A DNA stretch of 64,000 nucleotides from Dromaius novaehollandiae. Taxonomy: Eukaryota; Chordata; Aves; Casuariiformes; Dromaiidae. Position numbers and translations under genes: made by a program. Under the pieces are notes generated by a model, which was not told the DNA's origin, ran no database searches, and saw only the letters and a list, made by a program, of their open reading frames with translations. The DNA lies in contig NC_088101.1 of NCBI RefSeq assembly GCF_036370855.1, forward strand, positions 7,983,154 through 8,047,153. Direction: 5' to 3'. Positions 1-11,222 of the stretch are shown here, piece by piece (the stretch's first letter is position 1; each line of letters begins with the position of its first letter).

Positions 1-1829
1 CGCCAGCGGCAGCGTTTGCAGCACGCGCGGGTGGCAGGAGGGCGGCGGCGCCCTCGGGAAACCAGGGGCCCTGCCGGGCACCCGCAAACCCAGGCCCGGC
101 ACAGCGCGACGCCCCCGCCTCACCTCCTCCTCTTGCAGGCGGTTTGACAGAGAAGCCACTCGCCCAGCAAAGGTGGGGACGGCTGCAGGGACGGACTCTG
201 CCGCCCTGCCTCCATCCTCCCGAACGGGAGGCCGGGACCAGCAGCCTCCACAAGCGAAGAGACCTGCAAGGAGAGACCCAGAGGATTAGCACCAGCTCTG
301 CTGGCCTCAGCTGCCTGCGCTGTTTCGGGGCAAACGTCTCCTCAGCCTGCAGAGAAATCCTTTCCCCCAGCACTAACACCGCAGCCAGGGCTGTGTCAGC
401 AGGCGGGCAGCCAGCAGGGCAAAGGCAGCGACTCCTCCCCTCTGCGCAGCACTAGCGAGACCACCCCGGACGCTGGTCCAGCCCAGGCTCCTCAGTAAAA
501 GACAGATACGCTGTAATGCTGTGATATAGTGGAGTGAGTCCAGAAGAGAGTCATCAGCATGGCTGGGGACTGGAGCACATGAGCAGCGAGGGAAGGCTCA
601 GAGAGCTGGCTTGGGGCGGCCTGGAGAAGGGGAAGGGAGAACAGCGTATTGCTGCCTGCAGCTACCTAATGGGGGACACAGAGAAGACAGAGCAAAACTC
701 TTCTCAGAAATGTACCTTGACGGGATGAGAGGCAACAGGAACAAGTTGGAACATGAGAAATCCTGATTAACTATTAGAAACACTATTTCCCATGAAGGTT
801 TGGGGATGACCTGCTGGAAAGCAGCTCTGCAGAGAAGGCTCTCAGGGCCCCGATGGACAACAAGCTGACCACGAGCCAGCAACGTGCCCTTGTGGCCAAG
901 AAGGCCCATGGTATCCTGGGCCACATTAGGAAGAGCATTGCCAGCAGGTCAAGGGAGGGCATCCTCCCCCTACTCAGCCCTGGTGAGGCCACATCTGGAG
1001 GACTGGGTCCAGTTCTGGGCTCCCCAGGACAACAGAGACATGGAGCTACTGCAGGGAGTCCAGCACAGGGCTACTAAGGTGAGGAAGGGACTGGAGCATC
1101 TCTCCTATGAGGAAAGGCTGAGAGAGCTGGGCCTGTCCAGCCTGGAGAAGAGAAGACTGAGCAGCAGATCTTATCCATGTGTATCAGTATCTGAAGGGAG
1201 GGTGCAAAGAAGATGGGGCCAGACTCTTCTCAGTGGCGCCCGGGGACAGGACCAGAGGCAACGGGCACCAACTGAAACCCAGGAAGCTCCATCCGAACAC
1301 GAGGAAAAAATTCTTTACTGCAAGGGTAACCAAGCACCAGAACAGGTTGCCCAGAGAGGTTATGGGTCTCCATCCTTGGAGATATTCAGAAGCTGTCTGG
1401 ACACCATCCTGGGCCAGGTGCTCTAGGTGAGGCTGCTTGAGCAGAGGGGTTGGACTAGGTGATCTGCAGAGGTCCCTTCCAACCTCAACCAGTCTGTGAT
1501 TCTGTGAAGGGGGTCAAACACCAGAAGAGGCACCCAGGGAGGCTGTGGGATCTCCATCCGCAGAGATCTGCCTCGCAGCCAGGGCCCGTTAGCTCCTTGG
1601 GTGGAAAGCCCGTGAAACCAGAGCCTGGAGGGAGCTGCACGGGAGCGAGGAGGCGGCTTTCTCCCGGGGATCTGGTGCAGTTGCAGGGTCAGGGGAGCTC
1701 TCGCAGCGTCAGAAACGGCCAGCCCTGCTCAGCGGTGCCGAGCACCAGGGGTTCGCGCTGGGGATCTCCTGCAGCCCCGGCCCAGCCCCGCCCCAGCCCC
1801 TCACCTCGGAGCGCCCGGAGTCTCCGCAT
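1..1829 (-). CDS. MROH2B-like: Second MROH gene, 5' end only (exons 1 and 2), truncated by window edge
   Basis: This is the 5' end of a tandem paralogue of the gene at 34952-52074, transcribed leftwards. Coding exon 1 is 1805-1829: the ATG is at 1829-1827, it encodes MRRLRALR plus one base, and a GTGAGG donor follows. Exon 2 is 124-263, opened by a CTTGCAG acceptor and closed by a GTGAGG donor, with phases that join to give a glycine. It ends in the HEAT-repeat lead-in SLSNRLQEE. Exon 3 should lie just left of base 1, at about the spacing of the right copy (208 bases). Exons 1 and 2 show no lesion; the rest cannot be judged. MROH proteins are large armadillo/HEAT-repeat scaffolds of poorly known function. 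Confidence 0.85.
535..805 (+). mobile_element. Older CR1 LINE 3'-end fragment in MROH intron 1 (left copy)
   Basis: A diverged CR1 3' segment. It has the CR1 landmarks of a tract coding for '[17 protein letters not shown]', then a run resembling 'gaggcaacaggaacaa' ahead of the hairpin part. It is antisense to the MROH gene and duplicated at 50779-51050. Confidence 0.7.
812..1508 (+). mobile_element. CR1 LINE 3' end, plus orientation (left copy)
   Basis: A typical avian CR1 3' terminus. It contains the end of ORF2 ('[26 protein letters not shown]'-like codons, open in pieces only), then the conserved 3' UTR with 'ggttggactaggtgatctgc' and 'aggtcccttccaacctcaac', and it ends at the octamer-like 'gattctgtgaa' near 1506. 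It sits in MROH intron 1 antisense to the gene. The same insertion is present in the right copy, so it predates the duplication. Confidence 0.92.
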
Positions 1830-1934
1830 GGCGCCGGGCCAGGGACAGCGCTGCTGCGCCAGCCCTGCCTGAGGACAGAGCGGGACCGCGGGGACCCGCC
1901 CCAGAGCGCACCACCCTCACCGCCACAGAGCTCT

Positions 1935-2150
1935 GCGGCCAATGAGGGCCTGCCCCGGACACGCCCGCCTACATCACAGAGGGCCCAGACCAATGAGGGC
2001 CTGCTTGGGGACACGCCCCCGCCCATCACAAAGGGCTGCTGGCCAATCAAGGCTTGCCCCAGCACACACCCCTGCCCATCACAAAGGGCTGCCAGCCAAT
2101 AAGGGCCCTGCCCCAGGGCCACGCCCACTCAGGGCAGGGGGCCAGAGAGG
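1935..2150 (-). promoter_or_regulatory. MROH promoter of tandem CCAAT/GC-box units (left copy)
   Basis: Four CCAAT boxes lie at 1939, 1990, 2043 and 2096, with spacings of 51, 53 and 53. Each is embedded in a degenerate unit of about 53 bases that also carries a GC-rich box of the cacgccc type and, in the middle units, 'catcaca.agggc'. The boxes read ATTGG on the gene's strand, and the first is 110 bases upstream of the ATG. No TATA box is visible. CCAAT arrays at about 53-base spacing are typical NF-Y targets. NF-Y binding is inferred. Confidence 0.7.
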
Positions 2151-2950
2151 GCAGCAGGCAAAGGGCCTCAACAGGCCCCCAACCCTGCCCCCTTTCCCCA
2201 TCTCCCTCCATCACTGCCACACACTGCATTTCCTCCAAGGGGGCTGGGCACTGACCTGGCCTCAGCAGCCCCTCCCAGCCCCACAGCCAGAGGTGACTGC
2301 TCTCAAGGGGGCTGCTTCACCCTTTTCTTTCCTCTGCCTTTTTGCCTGCCTTTCTCCAAAAAGGAGCCTGCTGCAGGCTTGTCACCTGGGTACACGCCTG
2401 TCTGTGTCATTCCCTCTGCTCCCTCCACCAAGGTTTGCACTCCCTCTCCAAGGAGCACAAACCTGAACCCAGAACTGGAGACCTCACACCTGTGACAGTC
2501 TTATGGCATGTTTAAGACTAGGGGGTCAGGGGAAGGAGAGAGGCAGTTCAGCTCTTAAAGGAAAGCTCCTATCAGCTCTCATTGTACAGGAAAACCTAAG
2601 CTCCCCTTTATTGGACAGGAGAAAATTTCAGCAGAAGACAGACCCTGAAAATCAGGAGGACTTGGGGTCTGGGCATGTAGTCCCCCATGCCAACAGTCAA
2701 TGTATTTAGCTGACAAACTCCATGCTGGCATGGCCTAAGTGGATCTAGTTCTAAGCTCTTACTCCACACTGACTGCAAAGTGTAGCTCCACTGCCACAGC
2801 CAGCCAAGAACATCAACATCTCTCCAAATGCAGCAGCACTGAGTCACTCTGATGGAGGGCAATAAAAGCTGGTGTCAGATGCTCTGCAACTGCATCCTAG
2901 TCTTCATTTAGTGGTTGCATTTCTGCAGTCTGGGAGCCCTTCAGACAGAG

Positions 2951-3390
2951 AGAAAGGCAGCCCTCAAGTATGGCCAAGCAGCTCCCATCTTTCTGCAGAG
3001 GACAAGGGGTGTCTACCCTGAGAGCAGTTAGCCTTGTACTGGACAGGGAAAGTACTGTCAAGGAAGTGATTTTGGTGAGAAAGGGTTACTCCTCACCAGC
3101 CACTTCACCTTGAAGGAAAAAGGGGAAGTGCTGTCATGTAGCCAAGGCTGCCTGGTAAAGCTGTGTGAGTTCTGCCTTGTGACAAGTCCTCTGCAAACTG
3201 AAGAGCAGGTTTGGTTAGCTTTATTGTTTGAGGTGGCATGTATTTTTTTTATTATCAGCTGTTGTCACACTTAATGGTATAGGACACATTTACCTTTGCA
3301 ACTATCACAAAAGACAACCACCAGAAAGCAGCACCCACTTTTGCTTGCAGGGCCTGCTGCCCACTGGTCACCCAGGCCAGCCCCCAGCTT
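2951..3390. other. No recognised gene (duplication edge to LTR stub)
   Basis: Unique-looking sequence between the fading duplication and the LTR stub. No long open frame, RNA gene or repeat family is recognised. Confidence 0.5.
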
Positions 3391-3440
3391 AGTGATAAAG
3401 AATATAGGCCTGGGGCTGTCTAGAGGTAGCTAGAACACCA
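3391..3440 (+). mobile_element. Stub of a 5' LTR (U3 head only)
   Basis: About 45 bases beginning 'tgataaagaatatagg' and running through 'ggggctgtctagaggtagct'. They match the first bases of the LTRs at 6420 and 10516. The rest of the LTR is missing, and pol-like sequence follows within 150 bases, so gag and most of the 5' LTR have been lost. Confidence 0.5.
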
Positions 3441-3539
3441 CACAGGAAAAATGTTTTTCTGCCATTGATTTAAGCACCCCTTTCTTTAGTATCCCACTTG
3501 GTGAAAGCAGCCAACCCTCATTTGCTTTTACAGGGAAAG

Positions 3540-5510
3540 GGCAACAATTAACATGGACACCTCCCACGAGGTTTCACAGGGTCTCCCACCTTTTTTCCCC
3601 ACAAATATTGGGGAAGGATGTAAAGGATACCAAATATCAGGGGGATCAGCTCTAGGGCAATATGTAGATGACTTGCTCATGGCAAGGAGAGAGGAAGGTA
3701 CCTGTCTAATAGACTCTGTACATCTATGCATGGCTTCAGCAGAAAACTGTCACCAGGCATCTCCATCTAGTCTCCAGCTGTGTCAAAAGCAAGTAAAATA
3801 CTTGGGGCTCACTCTGAAAGAAGGGCAATGACTACTAGACCCAGAAAGAGGAGATGCTATAAGAAAACTCCCCCCTCCAGGAACAAAGAAACAGTTACAA
3901 GGATTCCTTGGAGCTGGGGGATTTTGCACACCATGGATCCCTGGGCTGGGAGAATTCACAAAACCCCTGACAGAGGCAACCCAGAACAAAGCAGAACCCA
4001 TTGCACAGGGCCCTGAAAGAGAGCAAGCTTTTAGAGCTATGAAAGGAGCTTTGGCATCTGCACCTGCTCTCTGGCTCCCAGATTAGACAAAGCCCTTTGA
4101 TTTGTACACACATGGACCTAAGGGCATTGCCAGCAGAGTAATAATGCCAGAGACCAGTAGCATGTGATTCTGCTCAACTAGATTCAGTTGCAGGTGTGGC
4201 ATCTGTGACAGCAGCAGCAATAGTGGAGAGAAGCCACCCTCCCATTCTGGGACAGCCTTTGCAAAACCCAGATCTAGTCCTATTTGTAGATGGCTCATCC
4301 TACTATCTGCACAGACAGCAACAAGCTGGGTATGCTGTAGTCAGCCAGGAACAAGTGATAGAGGCTGAACTGCTTCTCACACAAATGAGTGTGCAAGGAG
4401 CAGAACTAGTAGCCTTGACACAGGCAGCACACCTGGCAAAAGGAAAGCAAGTCATCCTCTACACCAGCTCTCAATATGCCTTTGGGGTATGTCATGCAAC
4501 TGGGATGTTATGGAAAGAACAAGGACTTATTGTTTCCTTAGGAAAGAAAATATCTAATGGAGAAGAAACACTATTTGCTAGAGTCAGTCCAGCTGCCTGA
4601 AGAAGTTGCTGTGATGCACTGCCCAGCCCATACTAAGGACACTACAGAAACTGGGAAAGGAAATGCTTTAGCCAACACCACCACAAAGGCTGCAGCCCAA
4701 CCACCTTTGAGAGACTGTGTGGTTGCAATTCCAGTCAGGAACCAGAGTGAATGGCTGAATTTAAGAGACCTCAAAACCATGCATGAAAAGGACTGCTCAG
4801 CAGCAGAGAGGAAACAATGGGAAAAGCAGGAAGCAAAACAAAATGACAGTGGAATATGGACACTTGGGGGAAAACATTCTAAAAAGAAGTAATTACTGTA
4901 GCTAGGGGGTTTGATGATAAAGCTCATGGGGGAGCCCAGGCAGTAGCTAACCAGGCACAGAAAGGATGGGCCACACCAGGAATCTATGCAGCTGCAGAAA
5001 GAAAAACTGATAGCTGCCCAACCTGCCAAAAGGTCTCCAGCAGCAAACCAACCTCAGAGTTAGGGGGACAACCGTGGGCCTCCTTCCCTTCTCAAAGGCT
5101 ACAGCTAGACCTCGTGGATATGCTGTCCACCAATGGGTACAAACACTTGTCAGTGATAGGAGATCAGTCATCAGGCTGGGGAGAGGACTTCCCAACAAGA
5201 AAGGCTGAGGCAGGAGGGGTGGTAAAAACCTAACTAAAAGAAATCCTACCCAGATATGGGGTTCCAGAAGCAATGCAGTCACACAGGGCTACCCATTTCA
5301 CAGCAAACAATCAAGCAACTATACACATCACTAGGAAGAGAGAGAAACCTGCAGACCCCTTATCACCCACAGTCTGCAGGACAGGTAGGAAGAATGAACA
5401 GAACATCAAAAGAAAAAACAGCAGGAATATGCATACACACACTGCTCTAAAATGGCCAGAGGCATTGAACTTAGCTCTATGGGAGGTTTGAAATGCCCCA
5501 TGACAACCCA
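3540..5510 (+). pseudogene. Endogenous retrovirus pol remnant (RT, RNase H, integrase), gammaretrovirus-like
   Basis: Broken pol of a class I (gammaretrovirus-like) ERV. The reverse transcriptase palm motif YVDD is encoded at 3661-3672, in an open stretch covering about 3553-3831. The RT connection part continues in another frame at about 3837-4083 and stops. An RNase H-like stretch with FVDGSS and the AFGV turn lies at 4256-4600. An integrase remnant has YHPQSAGQV followed by RMNRTSK near 5360-5420. At least three frame changes and several stops separate these pieces, so no functional enzyme can be made. Protease and gag are not seen upstream. Confidence 0.85.
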
Positions 5511-5862
5511 CAGGACTAACACCAGCAGAAATTCCCTTTGGGAGACATTGCCATACCAGGGCCTTACACCCCTGCTAAGACCAGCCTGTTAGAGATGAAC
5601 AAGTGACACAACATGTACTAGCTTTAGAGAAACAGCTTAAGGCTTCACAAAAAATCAGGCTCCCTGGTTTCAGCCAGTACCAGACATTCAGGCACATGAC
5701 AGACAGCCTGGGGATGAAGCTTTAGGTAAAACATTTCTACAAAAATCCAAGTCAGAACCTAAGTGGGACAGGCCATATACTGCCATGCTGTGTTCTTACT
5801 TGGCTGTTCAAGTTGAACTGTACTTGCATACACTGGAAAGAGACGGGCATGTATGAGAACCC

Positions 5863-6132
5863 TTGGCAGTCATATTCATAGACACCACTGCTGCAAATAC
5901 AAGTAGTGACTCAAATATTTGTGTTCATAACTGGACCAAAATTATGGGATGCAACTTCAACCATTCAGCTCCTGTTAGATCTCATCAGTTGTTACCATCT
6001 AATTATACATTGACTCAGAATTTACTACCTACCCCCACTGGAATACATCTTACACTGGTGAAAAAGCTACTACAACATGATGACCTGCATCAACTCCTAG
6101 AAGGCATCCAAAACAATGGACAAGAACTCTAA
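5863..6132 (+). pseudogene. Possible env remnant of the same provirus
   Basis: An 89-codon open stretch with several N-X-S/T sites, placed between the integrase remnant and the polypurine tract, where env would be. No signal peptide, fusion peptide or transmembrane segment is evident, so the assignment rests on position and on the glycosylation sites. It is too short to be a complete gene. Confidence 0.35.
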
Positions 6133-6402
6133 TCGCCACTCATCAGGATACAGAAGAGATACACCATGCCTTAGAAAGGAAGATAAGGAAGGATGGAGAC
6201 CATCATGGGTGGAAAACACTCCTAGGATGGTCACCAACCACAACAGGGATTTATGATCACCTGCTGCACCCAGTAGTAGTTGTGTTAAGTTCATCTGTGT
6301 CATGCCTATCACTTACAACCATATTATACATGAAATTATGGAAAGTGACAGTCTGCCTCAGAAGACTGAGGACTGTTTCAAGTGTTAGCAGGGATGCTTA
6401 AT

Positions 6403-6418
6403 AAGAACAAAGGGAGGA
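6403..6418 (+). other. Polypurine tract before 3' LTR
   Basis: A purine run 'aagaacaaagggagga' sits directly before the LTR's TG start at 6420. This is the expected plus-strand primer site of a retrovirus and confirms the plus orientation of the provirus. Confidence 0.65.
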
Positions 6419-6419
6419 C

Positions 6420-7120
6420 TGCTAAAGAACATTGAACTGAAACTGTCTAGAGGTAGCTGCCCAGCACAACTTTTATAAACACTTGGCATGAGTAGCTCAA
6501 TTGGCTGAAGCCTTAGGCCACACTCAGAGAACAGGAGGGACTTGCATCCAGCTCAGGAAAAGAGGCCCCAGGGCCAGCTCCAGCTGGAAAGACAAGGACA
6601 TCACAAGCAGTCTGTATCCCTGTGTCTCACACTCCAGAAGGGAGGATGTCACAACTCTGAAATAAGGCCTGTGCTGGCCATCAGGACCCTGAGAAACAAA
6701 GCCTCCTCTCCTTGCTGGGGCAGGGAGAGTTGTGGTCTGCAACCACCTCCTCCTCCTCAGGACCTTGAGAGACAGAGGGACCCAACAAGGAACAAAGGCA
6801 CATCCCTCAGCAGAAACCACACCAGTAAAGATGAGGAAAGAAACAGCCTGCCCAGGGACAACAATGAGACCCAATAAGGAACAGGAGACCCCAGAGCTGA
6901 ATATCACTAGTGGTCTCAACTACCACATGAGAGGTGGAGACCTTGGATTCAAAGGCTACAATTGCCCAGGGATTCCTTTCCTTAGGGTCCCCTTCCAGAG
7001 GCACCCAGCTCCAGCTGCAATCACTGCACACATGCCATTAAAATTCATTTCATTCACTTGGATTTGGCTCCACACTTCCCAGCAGGAACCTAGGGTCAGA
7101 CCCTGCTGTGGTGGGCAGCA
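6420..7120 (+). mobile_element. 3' LTR of the provirus (about 700 bases)
   Basis: Starts TG after the polypurine tract and ends about ...gggcagca. It is colinear with the copy at 10516-11222 and partly with 17475-18000. It has a TATA-like 'ttttataaac' near 6471-6480 and a late conserved block 'cctagggtcagaccctgct'. The end was placed by comparing copies. Confidence 0.75.
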
Positions 7121-8219
7121 AACCTAACCTTCCCTAACACTGTTGGAGCAATACCAACTGCTGGTCTGAGCCTCTTTGGGAAGCCCCATGCTCAAGGGTT
7201 AGTGTCATGCCTGACAATTTCTCTGCTTATTACCCAAGGGCTTTACCTTGTACATGATTTTAAGACACAGTTCAGCAGTACTAAAGGATTTAAATAGGGC
7301 CTTGCCTGCCAATACTCCCCCCTCCCAAGAGGGCTACTCATTCTCAGCAGCTCTGGAAATAATTCATCCCTTCTCAAACCACCCAAACTGCCCTTGCTCT
7401 CCTTTTGAGCCTCTGTTCCAGCTGTCACCAGAAGGGCAACACTCTTAACCCCCTGCTCCTCCCACAAGTCCCTCCTGGCCCCACTACATTCAGGAGAGAT
7501 TTGGACTGTGCTCACAAGAGCTCACAAAGCAGTCATGTTGAAACACACTGTCCTAAGCTCAGGAGTCTCCTGGGGGGCTGGTAAGGGCTAGTTTTACACA
7601 CCACTCAGTTTCTGCACACACCCTGTAGTAGACAGGCAGCTGGGGCATCTCCTTGACAGATAAAATAGTTTTAGGCAGTCTCTGAAGCAGTCCTATTTGA
7701 CTTCTATCATGTCTAAAAAGTCAAAGCAACACGAGGCAGACAACATACCAGGTACATTTTTCAGCTTTTGACGGCAGCCTTCGGATCCCAGTTATGTCTG
7801 CCTTGGGAGCAGACCCCATCTTGCCATGTTCATGAGACACAGCACTCTTCTAAGACCTGCAGGGGAAAAGCAGAGTCAATCCAATTGTACCCCGTGGTTA
7901 GCTACAGGACTTGGCATGCCACATACTGAAACACAGGGGCAATCACTACACTGTTGTACCTCCAAGCAAAGCTTGCTCAGAGGGGCTTATTTAAGCCCAT
8001 TGGGGTGATCAACACCCATGTCAATGGACTAGGCAGAGACTGGAAACTCAAAGCATGCAGCAACTCACCTCACTGGATGGCTCCTCTGACAAGCCACTAA
8101 CATCTCAGGCCCATCAAGCTTCACAACCTCTCATGAGAAAGACTAAAAAGGGCTCTCCAAAGAGCACAGGGCCTAGGAAAAAAAGCCCCCAGCAAGCGAT
8201 GCCTGTGCCATGACAGCAT
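7121..8219. other. No recognised gene
   Basis: Moderate-GC intergenic sequence with no convincing coding frame, RNA gene or repeat that I recognise. Confidence 0.5.
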
Positions 8220-8399
8220 GTCTGGCAGGAAGACAGGGGACTGCTGCCTGCTGAAAGGAGCCCCCAGGCACTGTCACCTGCTGCTCCCCCTCAGCACATC
8301 ACACATCCAAATGCAAAAGCTGCACGAGCCCCTTCCAGAGCCAGCTGCTTTCCCAACTGTCCTACCAGGGCTTGTTGCCCCATTCAGCTACTGGGCACA

Positions 8400-8960
8400 G
8401 GGCCCTGCCCAGACCCTCGGGTCAGCAGGCACAAGCAGCCCTGCTGCAGCTGCCGGGAGGCAGGAGCTCACAGCCTCCCCAGCTCAGGCCTCTCACCAGC
8501 CTTGTCCCCAGCTGTCCCTCCTGCCCTGCCCCCGGGCTCAGGCACTGACCTCAGCAGAGCTCTGCAAAGGGGCTGGTGTCCCCAGCTCCTCCCCCCTGCT
8601 GCTGCACAGCCCCAGCTCCTCCTCCCCAGCCACCCACTGCCTCCAGCACAGCAGGGCTCCCACGGCCCAGGGCAGCCACCCCCTGCAAGAGGCACCCAGC
8701 CCCCCCGCAGCCTGGGGGAAGCCCCCCCTCTCCCTGAGGCAGCTCCTGTCACTCCCCCCTCCCCCACAACAGCCCCCCCACCAGCTCACACCAGCCCCAC
8801 CCCTCCACCAATCAGCTGCAGCCCCGCCCCACAGGCAGCCCCAGAAGCTTCCAGAAGCTCCTGGAAGGAGAAAGGCAGCCTGAGGCAAAGGGCCCCTAGG
8901 GCAAAAGAGGGAGTAACACCAAGAGGTGCCCAGGGAGGGGACAGTGCTGAGAAGCTCCAA
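8400..8960. promoter_or_regulatory. GC-rich proline-codon-like block with promoter elements
   Basis: A C-rich stretch on the plus strand. Open frames here are low-complexity (Pro/Ser/Ala/Gln) and exist in several frames at once, which suggests composition rather than coding. It ends in a CCAAT box (8807-8813, 'ccaatca'), a GC box (about 8823-8830) and the heat-shock element described separately. No TATA box or start exon could be assigned on either strand. Confidence 0.45.
8843..8867. promoter_or_regulatory. Heat-shock element, five contiguous units
   Basis: Alternating pentamers at exact 5-base steps: GAA at 8844, TTC at 8849, GAA at 8854, TCC (one mismatch to TTC) at 8859, and GAA at 8864. 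Four of the five cores are perfect. Contiguous inverted nGAAn units are the HSF1 trimer binding site. A GC box and a CCAAT box lie 15-40 bases to the left. The regulated gene is not identified. Confidence 0.7.
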
Positions 8961-8969
8961 GCACCCACT

Positions 8970-10515
8970 TAGAGACACTGGAAAGCAGCAACCTCACCAG
9001 CAGCTTCTGGGAAGGAGCCACCTGCCTCAAGAAGCACTGTCCCCAAAACAGGGAAGAAAAAGCATCAAAACCAGCTGTCAAAAGCCAGGAAGGGGAGAAA
9101 ATCCACACCCTGGCAGAGCACAAACAGCAGTCCCTCCTCCATTATCATGGGAAGGGGTGTTGGGGGGGAGGTCACACTCATTTCCTTCCCTCCTTCAGTT
9201 AGGGAAATTCAGGCAGTTTTAATTAGTTAATCAGCACCAGATCAGACCTGCTGCTTTGGGGCAGTCAAGAAGCACCAGGTCCCACTGGGACAACTCTGAG
9301 GGCTCATGCCAAGGGCTCCCCTCCTTGCCTTCCTGCCCACCCCAGCCCCTCCATGGGCAGGAGAATTGGAGGCAGCATCTGCTTGTGCTACAGCTGTGAG
9401 GAGCTCCCAGGAGCAGACCCAGGGCACCCTGACTCCCAAGGCCTTCCTCACCACCTGCCTTGACTTGGAGCCAAGACCTGGGTTCCCATCACATTGGGTT
9501 TCCACTCCAGGGCCTGAATCAATTCAGTTTGCTGACCAAAAAACCCAGGAAACACCTTGTGCATGGGAGAAGAGCTCTTCACTGCCTGAGGCTTTTCCTG
9601 CTTTGTTGTTAGTTGACACTTGTTGGCTGACAAGCATTTGCTTAGACTTGCTCTCTTTTAAATCAACATAAGGCTAAAAGAGATAGCACATCCTAATGCA
9701 ACTACCCCCAACTACTGCTCATTCGGGAAGAGCCTGGATGGTCTCTTCCAGGCCACTGCTTACTCCTCTCCTTCAGTGCCTGCATTCCAGTTGGGACAAC
9801 AACTGGAACTTCAAAGGATTGTTTTCTCTTACAGAGCAAGAAGGCCATGTGCCAGTTCCAGCTCCCACTTGCTGCTCTGACACAGTCCCTGCCCCATTTC
9901 CCCTCCCACTCCAAGGGACTCAGAAGCAATTCCCAACAAGGACACAGTGTTGTGGGCACCAGCAGCACTGGGCATCAAGTGAAGTCTTAAAGAGTTTAAA
10001 ATAAACCAAGCATCTCTTCCCAAATAACCCTATTCAATAAGTGATCAGCTCTGCCAGGGACACCTCAGACAACAAGCAGCTCCATTTGTTCTCTCTGGGG
10101 AAACCCTACACTGGAGTTTCAAAACAGCACTTCACTCTACACACCCATAAAGCTAGTCTAAGCAGCAAACACATGCAACACCTTCTTAGCTTTACTTGAA
10201 CACTTGCTCTTTTTCCACAGAAACAACAAATAAAGACTTCTTTTCTTCTCAGGGCTCTTCTTGAGACATGCAAGAAAAACCCTGAAGGGAGTCAGAAGCC
10301 ACAGACCTGGAAGGCTCTGACATGCCCTGTTTGCAGCAAGCCCAGACTCCCTGCTTGGAAGCATCACTCTTCAGCTCTTAAGAACATGCATCAAGGGAAA
10401 GTGACAAACTGTTGCACAAACAGAAAAAGCAGAGCATGGAAAGACTGTTTGGTTTGTCCTCAGTGGTCAAGTGGCACAACCCACTCTCTGACACCTCAAC
10501 ACCTGGAGTATTTCC
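8970..10515. other. No recognised gene
   Basis: No coding exon, RNA or named repeat recognised between the heat-shock element region and the second LTR. Confidence 0.5.
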
Positions 10516-11222
10516 TGTTAAAGAGCACTGGACTGGGGCTGTCCAGGGGTAGCTGCTTAGAACAACTGCTAAGAGACTTGCTTAGCAGGAGCAGCTAGAT
10601 TTGCTGAAGCCTTAAGCCACACTCAGGTGACTCATCATGTTAGCTGAAAGAGGGCCCCAGAGCTGGTTCAGGCTGGAAAGAGGAGGAAGTCACAAGCAGT
10701 CTGCACTCCTGTGCCTCACACTCTGAAAGGGAGGATGTCAGGACTTTGAAATAAGGCCTGTGCCCCTGGGCATCAGGACCCTGAGAAACAAAGCCTCCTC
10801 TCCCTGCTGGGACAGGTCCATTGGGGTGGCCTGGAATTACCACCTCTTCCTCCTCAGGACCTTGGGAGACAAGGGCAGGACCCAGCAAGGAACAAAGGCA
10901 CATCCCTCAGCACAAGTCACAGCAGTAGAGAAGAGGAAAGAGACAGCCTGCCTAGGGACAGCAATGGGACCCAAGGAGGAACAGGAAGACCCCACACCTG
11001 AGTATTGCTGGTGGTCTCAACTACCACATGAGGGGTGGAGAACTTAGACTGAAGAGTTACAATTGCCCAGGGATTTCTTTGTTCAGGGTCCCTCTTCAGC
11101 AGCACCCAGCTCCAGCTGGAAATGCTGCACATGCAATATTAAACATGCTCATTTTCACTCTGACTTGGCTTTGAACTTCTCAGCAGGACCCTAGGGTCAG
11201 ACCCTGTTACAGTGGCTAAGCA
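10516..11222 (+). mobile_element. Solo-like LTR, copy 2
   Basis: Colinear with the LTR at 6420-7120, from the TG start 'tgttaaagagcactgg' to about 'ggctaagca'. No pol-like sequence lies next to it, so it is probably a solo LTR. Its last 80 or so bases are duplicated again at about 11924-12002. Confidence 0.75.

Larger units (their letters stand above)
1..2950. repeat. Left copy of segmental duplication carrying an MROH 5' end
   Basis: This block matches 50245-53045 almost base for base at an offset of about 50244, drifting to about 50100 through indels. It holds MROH exon 2, intron 1 with CR1 sequence, exon 1 and the CCAAT promoter, followed by about 750 bases of shared upstream flank. Similarity fades near 2950. 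Exon 2 (124-263) is identical to the right copy. Indels relative to the right copy include about 24 extra bases near 1909-1932 and about 100 extra bases near 2297-2405. The left boundary is outside the window. Confidence 0.93.

Noticed and set aside
144-455. 103-codon plus-strand frame repeated at 50388-50699
   Set aside because: Antisense to MROH exon 2 and its flanking introns; it exists twice only because the region is duplicated.
884-1426. 180-codon frame
   Set aside because: Lies wholly within a CR1 3' end and crosses its UTR; not a host gene.
8218-8972. 221- and 156-codon plus-strand frames
   Set aside because: Pro/Ser/Gln-rich low-complexity products, with alternative long frames in the same DNA; no domain recognised.
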